Position numbers and translations under genes: made by a program
Shown here: positions 1 to 5,226 of the stretch, piece by piece
How positions within the stretch are numbered: the first letter of the stretch is position 1
Layout: each line of letters starts with the position of its first letter
The notes under the pieces: generated by a model
Seen by the model: only the letters and a program-made list of their open reading frames with translations
Databases searched by the model: none
Told to the model about the DNA's origin: nothing
Assembly: GCA_046590885.1 (NCBI GenBank)
Contig: JBKJTS010000082.1
Location: 1-10,257, forward strand
Source: Ga0077554 sp046590885
Lineage (GTDB): Bacteria > Pseudomonadota > Gammaproteobacteria > Ga0077554 > Ga007554
Direction of reading: 5' to 3'
Length of the DNA: 10,257 nt

Positions 1-1
1 T

Positions 2-1015
2 TGCCTGACGTGCCGAGCCTGTGAAACTACCTGTCCGTCGGGGGTTAAATATGGTCGACTCGTGGATATTGGGCGTGTGGTAGCAGAGCAGCGCGTGCAG
101 CGGCCGTGGCACGAACGTGTAGTGCGCAAACTGCTGCGTGTTATTATTCCGCACCCGCAGCGCTTTACACCGTTACTCCGGCTGGGGCAATTCATACGTC
201 CGCTATTGCCCGCAGCATTGCGGCGCTCTTTACCGCCACGTCAACCCGCATTAGCAAGGCGCCTTGTATGGCCGGGGGTACGTCATACGCGACGCATGCT
301 GGTGTTAGAAGGGTGCGTGCAACCGGCCATTGCCCCCAATATTAATGCGGCTGCGGCGCGCGTACTGGACCGCCTCGGTATCTCGCTGTTGCGTGCAGAC
401 AAAGCAGGTTGCTGTGGCGCTGTCAGTTATCATCTTAATGCGCATGACGAAGCCCTGGATTTCATGCGACGCAATATTGATGCCTGGTGGCCGCATATAC
501 AGGCGGGGATTGAAGCCATCGTTATGACGGCCAGTGGTTGCGGGACGCTGGTGAAAGACTACGGTGACATTTTGCAGCACGATCCCGCCTATGCAGAAAA
601 GGCTGCACGCATTTCAGCCTTGAGCCGTGACCTGAGTGAGGTTTTGTTAATGGAAGATTTGTCGGCTCTTTTATCAGCTCGGGTGCAACCCCATCAAAAA
701 CAAAAAATCGCGTTTCACGCCCCTTGCAGCTTGCAGCATGCACAGCAGTTGCCGGGTGTGGTGGAAAAAATCCTGACTGCTGCTGGCTTTGAGCTCACAC
801 CGGTACCGGATGCACACCTTTGTTGTGGCTCTGCAGGCACGTATGCCATACTGCAAAAAGGCCTTTCCCATCAATTGCTGCACAACAAGTTGGGCGCCCT
901 ACAATCAGGTGGGCCGGAAGTGATTGCTACAGCAAATATTGGTTGCCTTACCCATCTGCAAAGTCTTTCCAGCGTGCCGGTGCGGCATTGGATTGAATTT
1001 CTGGATGTTATTTGA
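2..1015 (+). CDS. glcF: glycolate oxidase iron-sulfur subunit GlcF, 5'-truncated by window edge
   Basis: The frame is open from base 2, and the visible 337 residues lack about 70 N-terminal residues compared with the roughly 407-residue E. coli GlcF. They begin inside a ferredoxin-type 4Fe-4S motif (CLTCRACETTCP), followed by PSGVKYGRLVDIGR, both strongly GlcF-like. Two CCG (heterodisulfide-reductase type) cysteine domains follow: GCVQP...GCCG near visible residues 105-139 and CSLQH...LCCGSAG near 242-275. In the known family GlcF works with the flavin subunits GlcD and GlcE to oxidise glycolate to glyoxylate, passing electrons towards the quinone pool at the membrane. glcD and glcE would be expected just upstream, outside the window. 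A GTG at 62 lies in the same frame but is internal, because the conserved cysteine motif lies before it. The stop is TGA at 1013-1015. Lactate-oxidase relatives (LldE, GlpC) share CCG domains but match less well. Confidence 0.93.
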   Translation, partial: CLTCRACETTCPSGVKYGRLVDIGRVVAEQRVQRPWHERVVRKLLRVIIPHPQRFTPLLRLGQFIRPLLPAALRRSLPPRQPALARRLVWPGVRHTRRMLVLEGCVQPAIAPNINAAAARVLDRLGISLLRADKAGCCGAVSYHLNAHDEALDFMRRNIDAWWPHIQAGIEAIVMTASGCGTLVKDYGDILQHDPAYAEKAARISALSRDLSEVLLMEDLSALLSARVQPHQKQKIAFHAPCSLQHAQQLPGVVEKILTAAGFELTPVPDAHLCCGSAGTYAILQKGLSHQLLHNKLGALQSGGPEVIATANIGCLTHLQSLSSVPVRHWIEFLDVI

Positions 1016-1035
1016 TCGAAGCCCCTTTTTTCTCA

Positions 1036-1068
1036 TTCAGCTTTGGTTCAGCTTGACGGGTGTAGTCT
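1036..1068 (+). promoter_or_regulatory. putative activator box plus -10 upstream of cytochrome c gene
   Basis: Two perfect copies of TTCAGCTT start at 1036 and 1047, an 11-bp period (one helical turn). Ten bases after the second TTCAGC core (1047-1052) lies TAGTCT (1063-1068), an acceptable -10. The position where a -35 would fall, about 1040-1045, is poor and lies inside the repeat, as at promoters that need an OmpR/PhoB-family activator. The same arrangement recurs at 1660-1692. CAGCTTGA (1049-1056) is also the reverse complement of TCAAGCTG (1073-1080), so the region could fold into a hairpin, but no T-tract follows. Inferred from sequence only. Confidence 0.5.
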
Positions 1069-1104
1069 GTACTCAAGCTGGAATAGAACCTGGCGGAATG
1101 AAAG

Positions 1105-1126
1105 AGAGGGTGGGATGCTTCCCTCT
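1105..1126 (+). other. possible leader hairpin in cytochrome c 5' UTR
   Basis: AGAGGG (1105-1110) can pair with CCCTCT (1121-1126) around a 10-base loop. It would lie in the leader if transcription starts just after the -10 at 1063. No T-tract follows, so it is not an intrinsic terminator. It may protect the message or mean nothing. Confidence 0.2.
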
Positions 1127-1160
1127 TAATATTGGTAAGATTAAGTTTAAGGAGAAAATA

Positions 1161-1487
1161 ATGAAAGTTAAAGCACTTATTCTCGGCGCGGCTCTGTCAG
1201 TTGTTGCTATGCCTTCTTTTGCAGACCTCGAACTGGCCAAGGCCAGTGGTTGCTTGGCTTGCCATAGCGTAGACAAGAAAGTTGTTGGCCCAGCCTGGAT
1301 GGACGTATCCAAGAAATACAAGGGTGATGCTGGCGCCAAGGCTTCCTTGGTTGCTAAAATCAAGGCTGGCGGTAAGGGTAACTGGACCGAAGTAACCGGT
1401 GGCGTGCCAATGCCTCCCTACTCCCCACGTGTAACCGATGCCAACATCGAGAAGATGGTGGATTTCGTTTTGGGTCTGGCTAAGTAA
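1161..1487 (+). CDS. periplasmic class I cytochrome c (c551/c552-like)
   Basis: A 108-residue precursor with a Sec signal peptide (MKVKALILGAALSVVAMPSFA, cut before D22) and a mature chain of about 87 residues. The haem-binding motif CLACH has C31, C34 and the axial ligand H35. M84 in the GVPMPPYSP segment is the expected sixth ligand, and VGPAW near residue 42 is typical of bacterial c551/c552. The role inferred is a soluble periplasmic electron carrier, for example between the bc1 complex and a terminal oxidase or peroxidase. The start at 1161 follows AAGGAGA (1149-1155) at good spacing. An in-frame upstream start at 924 would overlap glcF and bury the signal peptide, so it is rejected. The gene has its own candidate promoter (1036-1068) and a strong terminator (1554-1598), so it is probably monocistronic. 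A physical link to GlcF is not shown. Confidence 0.92.
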   Translation: MKVKALILGAALSVVAMPSFADLELAKASGCLACHSVDKKVVGPAWMDVSKKYKGDAGAKASLVAKIKAGGKGNWTEVTGGVPMPPYSPRVTDANIEKMVDFVLGLAK

Positions 1488-1553
1488 GCTATCCATAACG
1501 ACACTAATAAGTTCTACTGCCTAACGGCGCTGGAATTTATAAGTTGCTCCCAA

Positions 1554-1598
1554 CCCTCCCCATGACCGATTTTTTTCGGATATGGGGAGGGTTTTTTT
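1554..1598 (+). terminator. intrinsic terminator after cytochrome c
   Basis: CCCTCCCCAT (1554-1563) pairs perfectly with ATGGGGAGGG (1582-1591). An inner CCGA/TCGG stem (1566-1569/1576-1579) closes a six-T loop, and seven Ts follow at 1592-1598. This is a textbook Rho-independent terminator, 66 bases after the cytochrome stop. Confidence 0.93.
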
Positions 1599-1659
1599 AT
1601 GTACTTCATTTAATAATTTTTTTACGCATTCCTTTGTACCCCCTTAGTTTCTCGAGTGA

Positions 1660-1692
1660 TTCAGCGTGGGTTCAGCCTGCCTGGCTTATTCT
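1660..1692 (+). promoter_or_regulatory. putative activator box plus -10 upstream of glycine-zipper gene
   Basis: TTCAGC at 1660-1665 and again at 1671-1676, 11 bp apart, then exactly 10 bp to TATTCT (1687-1692). Aligned with the site at 1036-1068, identity covers ATTCAGC, the T and GG of the spacer, the second TTCAGC, a following TG and the TA.TCT hexamer. No good -35 is present, which suits activator-dependent transcription. A start near 1698 would give a leader of about 55 bases. Confidence 0.52.
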
Positions 1693-1752
1693 ATCCCCGT
1701 ATGCAAATGATTTTGCGCCATTTTAAGGGTTAGTATTCAGGAGGGATTCACG

Positions 1753-2358
1753 ATGAAAAGATCTGCGTTGTTTGTTTTAGGTGTTACTTTATCATCCTTA
1801 ATCATGTCATCGAATGTTATGGCAAGAGATGATGACGATGACCATGATGATCGTAGAGAGTATCGCCATCAGCGGCACTATGAAAATCATGGTTATCATC
1901 AAGAGCACGCCACCTACGCAAAGGTTTTGGATGTGGATCCCATTATCGTTGTCTCACGCCGCCCGTATACGCAGCAGCAGTGCTGGGATGAGCGCGTATC
2001 CTCGCCGGCACAGGGTGGACGCCAGCGCCACAATGCAGCAGGCGCGATGATTATTGGGGGCATTCTCGGCGGCGTTGTGGGTAATCAAGTCGGCAACAAG
2101 CATAGCAATGACACCGCAACGCTGCTCGGAACCTTGGTCGGTGCATCAATTGGTCATGATTTTGGTAATCACGAACCACAGCCCGTGGCCACGGTGGTGA
2201 GCCAGCGTTGCAACAGTACCACGCACTATAATAACGATGAACGCATTGTCGGTTATCGGGTCACGTATCGGTACCGCGGTCAGACTTTTGTCACCCGCAC
2301 TGATGAACATCCTGGTTCACGCATCCGGGTTAACGTGGCTGTAACCCCTCATGACTGA
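1753..2358 (+). CDS. secreted glycine-zipper 2TM domain protein with Asp/His-rich N-terminus
   Basis: A 201-residue protein with a signal peptide (residues 1-24, likely cut after VMA). Residues 26-52 form a striking Asp/Arg/His/Tyr-rich segment starting RDDDDDHDD, plausibly metal-binding. Glycine-zipper helices lie at about 97-114 (GAMIIGGILGGVVGNQVG) and 126-138, as in the Rickettsia 17-kDa antigen / 2TM family. Two cysteines (C77, C153) flank the zipper and could form a disulfide. The C-terminal part (about 166-197, GYRVTYRYRGQTF) is the beta-rich tail common in this family. There is no lipobox cysteine after the signal, so it is probably periplasmic or membrane-associated rather than a lipoprotein. 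The start follows a strong AGGAGGG (1739-1745). It sits just before the PhoP/PhoQ-like pair and shares a promoter motif with the cytochrome. The exact function is unknown; an envelope-stress or cation-related role is inference. Confidence 0.85.
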   Translation: MKRSALFVLGVTLSSLIMSSNVMARDDDDDHDDRREYRHQRHYENHGYHQEHATYAKVLDVDPIIVVSRRPYTQQQCWDERVSSPAQGGRQRHNAAGAMIIGGILGGVVGNQVGNKHSNDTATLLGTLVGASIGHDFGNHEPQPVATVVSQRCNSTTHYNNDERIVGYRVTYRYRGQTFVTRTDEHPGSRIRVNVAVTPHD

Positions 2359-2451
2359 ATTAGGGGGGTGACTGAGAGTCTACTTAACCCTATGAAAAAT
2401 AAAAGTTAGTTACCAAGCTATATTGATATTGGCGCGCATGTCGTATCATTA

Positions 2452-2469
2452 GGTAAATGCTGGTTAAAT
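2452..2469 (+). promoter_or_regulatory. weak direct repeat in phoP upstream region
   Basis: GGTAAAT (2452-2458) and GGTTAAAT (2462-2469) place TAAAT at an 11-bp period, loosely like a response-regulator box. Just before it are TTGATA (2423-2428) and TATCAT (2444-2449), a promoter-like pair with a short 15-bp spacer. AT-rich leader sequence can produce such matches by chance. Confidence 0.22.
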
Positions 2470-2492
2470 TCAGATAGTCATTTCGACCGCGT

Positions 2493-2511
2493 CCGCCGCT
2501 ATTGATGGCGG
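2493..2511 (+). other. GC-rich hairpin in phoP leader
   Basis: CCGCC (2493-2497) can pair with GGCGG (2507-2511) around nine bases. An alternative longer fold pairs GACCGC (2485-2490) with GCGGTC (2508-2513). The two are mutually exclusive. No T-tract follows. It could be a leader structure or the end of an upstream transcript. Confidence 0.22.
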
Positions 2512-2541
2512 TCGTTGTCGGCATCCTGCGCTGTTCATAAC

Positions 2542-2556
2542 CTGAAGCTCACTGAA
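2542..2556 (-). promoter_or_regulatory. inverted-orientation CTGAA repeats overlapping phoP ribosome-binding region
   Basis: CTGAA at 2542-2546 and 2552-2556 read as TTCAG-N5-TTCAG on the minus strand. This resembles the TTCAGC boxes at 1036 and 1660 but has a 10-bp rather than 11-bp period and the opposite orientation. It ends 10 bases before the phoP start codon, so a bound protein would sit in the leader and could repress. Confidence 0.22.
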
Positions 2557-2566
2557 AGATAACAAT

Positions 2567-3244
2567 ATGCGTGTATTGATTGTTGAAGATGAAGCGCCTC
2601 TGCGTGAGCAGTTGGTAAGCCGTTTCAGTGAAGAAAACTATGCAGTGGATGTGGCGACTGATGGTGAAGAAGGATTGTACCTGGGGTTGGAATTTCCCTT
2701 CGACGTCGCAGTGATTGATTTAGGTTTGCCAAAACTGTCAGGCATCGAGTTGATTCAGCGGTTGCGAGCCTCCGGCAAAGCCTTTCCTATTCTTATTCTT
2801 ACCGCGCGCGGACGTTGGCAGGAAAAGGTCGAAGGACTGGAAGCGGGTGGCGATGATTATCTCGTCAAGCCTTTTCATATGGAAGAGTTGCTGGCACGCC
2901 TAAAGGTATTGCTGCGCCGCGCCGCAGGATGGTCGCAGCCCGTATTGCGTTGTGGATTGGTAGTGTTAGATACCGTATCTCAGCAGGTTAGCGTCAAGGG
3001 TATACCCGTAGACCTGACCGCGTATGAATACAATTTGCTTGAATACCTGATATTGCATAACGGCGAAGTTATTTCCAAGGCCGAGCTTACCGAGCATCTT
3101 TATGATCAGGACTTTGACCGGGACAGTAACGTGCTCGAAGTTCTGGTAGGCCGTTTACGTCGAAAACTTGATCCCACCAATGATTTGCATCCCATCGAAA
3201 CCCTGCGTGGCAGAGGTTATCGCTTTACCCTAGAACGCAGCTAG
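2567..3244 (+). CDS. phoP: PhoP-like OmpR-family response regulator
   Basis: A 225-residue two-domain regulator. The receiver domain (1-115) has acidic pocket E7/D8, phospho-acceptor D51 in AVIDLGLP, T79, switch Y98 and K101 in LVKPF. The winged-helix DNA-binding domain (about 127-222) ends with the family signature GRLRRKLDP...ETLRGRGYRF. Length and local wording (MRVLIVEDEAPLR, LTARGRWQEKVEGLEAG) match E. coli PhoP closely, better than QseB or OmpR. When phosphorylated by the kinase encoded next, it should bind tandem direct repeats as a dimer. Candidate targets in the window are the repeats at 1036 and 1660, and perhaps its own leader. The ATG at 2567 has only a weak purine-rich site before it (GAAAG, 2554-2558). 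The stop at 3242-3244 lies two bases before the kinase start, so the two form an operon. Confidence 0.93.
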   Translation: MRVLIVEDEAPLREQLVSRFSEENYAVDVATDGEEGLYLGLEFPFDVAVIDLGLPKLSGIELIQRLRASGKAFPILILTARGRWQEKVEGLEAGGDDYLVKPFHMEELLARLKVLLRRAAGWSQPVLRCGLVVLDTVSQQVSVKGIPVDLTAYEYNLLEYLILHNGEVISKAELTEHLYDQDFDRDSNVLEVLVGRLRRKLDPTNDLHPIETLRGRGYRFTLERS

Positions 3245-3246
3245 TT

Positions 3247-4608
3247 GTGCTATCGCTCAACACCCGATTATTGCTTGCTGGCACCTTGGTACTGGCAAGT
3301 TTTCTGGGGCTCACCGGGTTTACGCTTGACAAGGCATTTCGTGACAGTGCTGAAGCGGCAATGCGGGATCGACTGCAAGGACACATCTATGCGTTGCTCG
3401 CCGCTTCAGAATTAAATAAAGCGGGCACCATGGTCGTGTCTAACGAAATGCCTGAGACCGGTTTTGCAACACCAGGGTCAGGTATTTATGGCCAGATTTC
3501 ATCGCATGATGGCAAGCAAACTTTGCGTTCTCCTTCCATGGCTGATATAGCCATACCATTTTCAATAGGGTTACGGATGGGAACTACGCATTTTGAGCGT
3601 CTCACAGCGTCTGATGGTACACCCGTGTATGCCTTAAGTTTTGGTTTGTCCTGGAAAGTGAAAGGCAAGCCGCGTGACTTTACCTTCAGTGTCGCAAGAA
3701 ACCTGAGCAGCCTGGATGTACAGATTAATAGTTTCAGACGCAGCTTGTGGGGCTGGCTGGGTGGCGTAGCTTTATTGCTGTTAGCAGTGCAGGGCAGCAT
3801 CCTGCGCTGGAGTCTTGCACCATTGCGTCGTGTAGCCGTTGATCTGGCAGCGATTGAAGCAGGGCGCGCCACACAATTGCAAGGCCACTATCCGCAGGAA
3901 TTGAGCGGCTTGACGGACAACCTGAATATTTTGATTCGCGGTGGGCAGGCGCAGCTGGAGCGCTACCGTCATACCCTGGGTGACCTGGCGCATAGCTTGA
4001 AGACGCCATTGGCGGTGGTGCGTAATTCAGTGGAAAAAGAAGGTTCCGTTGAAGAACTGCGTCGCACCGTACAGGAACAGGTGGACCGCATGAATCAGAT
4101 AGTTGAATACCAGTTGCAACGCGCTGCCGCGTCAGGGCGCACGGCGTTATCCGTCCCCGTATCAGTTGCCGAAGTCACGCAACGCATCGTAGCATCGCTG
4201 AATAAAGTCTATGCCGACAAAGATGTGGATTGCCGCATTGAAATCGAAGATAACGCAGTGTTTTATGGAGATGAAAGCGATCTCATGGAGTTCCTCGGCA
4301 ACCTCATCGATAACGCCTATAAGTGGTGCCGGCACACCATTATTATCAACGCGCACCCGGTGGCCGATGTGCTGCACCGTCGCGCCGGATTAGTGTTAAG
4401 CGTCGAAGATGATGGCCCGGGTATTCCCATCGAGGATGTTGATCGCGTACTGCAGCGCGGCGCGCGCGCTGATGAAAGCATCAGCGGCCATGGTATTGGT
4501 ATGGCAGTCGTGCAGGATATTCTGCGGGTGTATGATGGGGCACTGGAAATTGGCACCAGCGACGCGCTGGGCGGGGCGCATTTATTAGTGCGCTTGCCGG
4601 GTGTTTGA
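3247..4608 (+). CDS. phoQ: PhoQ-like membrane sensor histidine kinase
   Basis: A 453-residue inner-membrane kinase. TM1 is about residues 8-25 and TM2 about 168-186, enclosing a periplasmic sensor of about 140 residues. A HAMP-like linker (about 187-240) leads to the H-box DLAHSLKTPLAV with phospho-acceptor H249. The ATP-binding domain has an N-box (N352, N356 in GNLIDNAYKW), G1 (DDGPGIP, 388-394) and G2 (GHGIG, 414-418). The H-box and N-box wording is that of PhoQ. The family senses divalent cations, acid or antimicrobial peptides and phosphorylates PhoP. The periplasmic domain lacks the acidic cluster (EDDDDAE in E. coli) that binds Mg2+, so its signal may differ. The start is GTG at 3247, two bases after the phoP stop, with a poor ribosome site, implying translational coupling. 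Confidence 0.9.
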   Translation: MLSLNTRLLLAGTLVLASFLGLTGFTLDKAFRDSAEAAMRDRLQGHIYALLAASELNKAGTMVVSNEMPETGFATPGSGIYGQISSHDGKQTLRSPSMADIAIPFSIGLRMGTTHFERLTASDGTPVYALSFGLSWKVKGKPRDFTFSVARNLSSLDVQINSFRRSLWGWLGGVALLLLAVQGSILRWSLAPLRRVAVDLAAIEAGRATQLQGHYPQELSGLTDNLNILIRGGQAQLERYRHTLGDLAHSLKTPLAVVRNSVEKEGSVEELRRTVQEQVDRMNQIVEYQLQRAAASGRTALSVPVSVAEVTQRIVASLNKVYADKDVDCRIEIEDNAVFYGDESDLMEFLGNLIDNAYKWCRHTIIINAHPVADVLHRRAGLVLSVEDDGPGIPIEDVDRVLQRGARADESISGHGIGMAVVQDILRVYDGALEIGTSDALGGAHLLVRLPGV

Positions 4609-4671
4609 CAGTCGTGTAGTGCTTCAGCATGCAGGAGTAATCGTCTGTGCATAACCAAGGCATTGTACTGA

Positions 4672-4694
4672 ATAACGCGACAATACGGCGTTAT
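4672..4694. other. 7-bp hairpin downstream of phoQ
   Basis: ATAACGC (4672-4678) pairs perfectly with GCGTTAT (4688-4694) around a nine-base loop, 64 bases after the phoQ stop. There is no T-tract on either side. It may help end or protect the phoPQ message. Confidence 0.3.
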
Positions 4695-4725
4695 CGGTCT
4701 TGCTCCCAGTGGAATTTATGCATCT

Positions 4726-4757
4726 ATGGGGCACGTGCATTGCAAGGCAGTGCCCAT
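4726..4757. other. bulged hairpin between convergent phoQ and CPXCG gene
   Basis: ATGGGGCAC (4726-4734, one bulged G) pairs with GTGCCCAT (4750-4757). The stem continues inward with TGC/GCA (4736-4738/4747-4749), giving about 11 base pairs with two bulges and an eight-base loop. It lies about 40 bases past the stop of the minus-strand gene and about 120 past phoQ, where a bidirectional transcription end would be expected. No T-tract is present. Confidence 0.35.
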
Positions 4758-4797
4758 GTAAATGCAGTGACAACTCATGAACGTGCAGGAAGCAGGC

Positions 4798-4989
4798 TCA
4801 TTCATCTTCACTCCGAGCCTCGATGTTTATCACTTCACCATGCGATGACACGACGGATATAATGATTGGTCTGCAGCACACACTGCAATCTTCAACATAC
4901 TCCTGTTGCCTAACCGAACAGTCAACGACAACCTCAATCTGTTCCCAACAGTATGGGCACTGAATGAAGGCAGTTTTGAGACTCTGCAT
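4798..4989 (-). CDS. CPXCG motif-containing cysteine-rich small protein
   Basis: A 63-residue protein with six cysteines: C11 and C14 (CPYC), C24 (VVDCS), and C35, C38, C39 (EDCSVCCRPI). The order IQCPYCxEQIEV...DCS...QEYVEDCSVCCRPI and the acidic EDE tail match the CPXCG-type cysteine-rich family, found in Proteobacteria as a small stand-alone protein. The residue after CPYC is W rather than the usual G. It is likely zinc-binding, since the cysteine pairs resemble a zinc ribbon; the family's role is unknown to me. The ATG at 4989 is preferred because GGGAG lies five bases before it. An in-frame TTG at 5001 would add four residues but uses part of that ribosome-binding sequence. It is convergent with phoQ and lies downstream of speA on the same strand. 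Confidence 0.88.
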   Translation of the reverse strand: MQSLKTAFIQCPYCWEQIEVVVDCSVRQQEYVEDCSVCCRPIIISVVSSHGEVINIEARSEDE

Positions 4990-5115
4990 AGACTCTCCCA
5001 AAAGCTCTAATGTTTGATATGAGTGGCTTGCGCGGCTTTAACCTGTTCTGGCAGCCAATACTATCCAATGACTTGCTCAGGAATATTTTTTTAAGCAACA
5101 TAGTTCATGCAGGAC

Positions 5116-5166
5116 TTCCTGCGCAGGCATCAATTTCGCACGCGTAACAAGCGTTGTGCGCAGGAA
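5116..5166. repeat. 10-bp inverted repeat with internal palindromes
   Basis: TTCCTGCGCA (5116-5125) and TGCGCAGGAA (5157-5166) are perfect inverted arms 31 bases apart. CCTGCGCAGG (5118-5127) is itself a palindrome. Inside, CGCAC (5138-5142) pairs with GTGCG (5156-5160), giving a competing hairpin. It lies between the end of speA and the start of the CPXCG gene (both minus strand). No T-tract adjoins it, so it is not a standard terminator. It could be an operator, an mRNA structure or a degenerate extragenic palindrome. Confidence 0.45.
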
Positions 5167-5173
5167 TTACCGC

Positions 5174-5209
5174 AAAAAAACACTCTAATGGCGCCTTCAC
5201 TTTACGCCA
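5174..5209 (-). terminator. weak candidate terminator of speA
   Basis: On the minus strand, just past the speA stop, TGGCG (5209-5205) pairs with CGCCA (5193-5189). Eight bases later comes a run of seven Ts (plus-strand A-run 5174-5180). The stem is short and the gap to the T-tract is longer than ideal, so termination may be partial, with read-through towards the CPXCG gene. Confidence 0.35.
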
Positions 5210-5226
5210 GCCCGGCCTCTTGAGTC

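Noticed and set aside
924..1160. An upstream in-frame start that would lengthen the cytochrome by 79 residues.
   Set aside because: It overlaps glcF, includes the promoter-like repeats, and would put the signal peptide in the middle of the protein. The ATG at 1161 has an AAGGAGA site.
2359..2396. A hairpin just after the glycine-zipper stop (GACT/AGTC, with AGGG and CCCT outside).
   Set aside because: The stem is only four base pairs with a three-base loop and no T-tract. Too weak to call a terminator.
4647..4862. A 71-codon open frame on the plus strand after phoQ.
   Set aside because: It runs over both hairpins and antisense into the well-supported CPXCG gene, with no family-like sequence.
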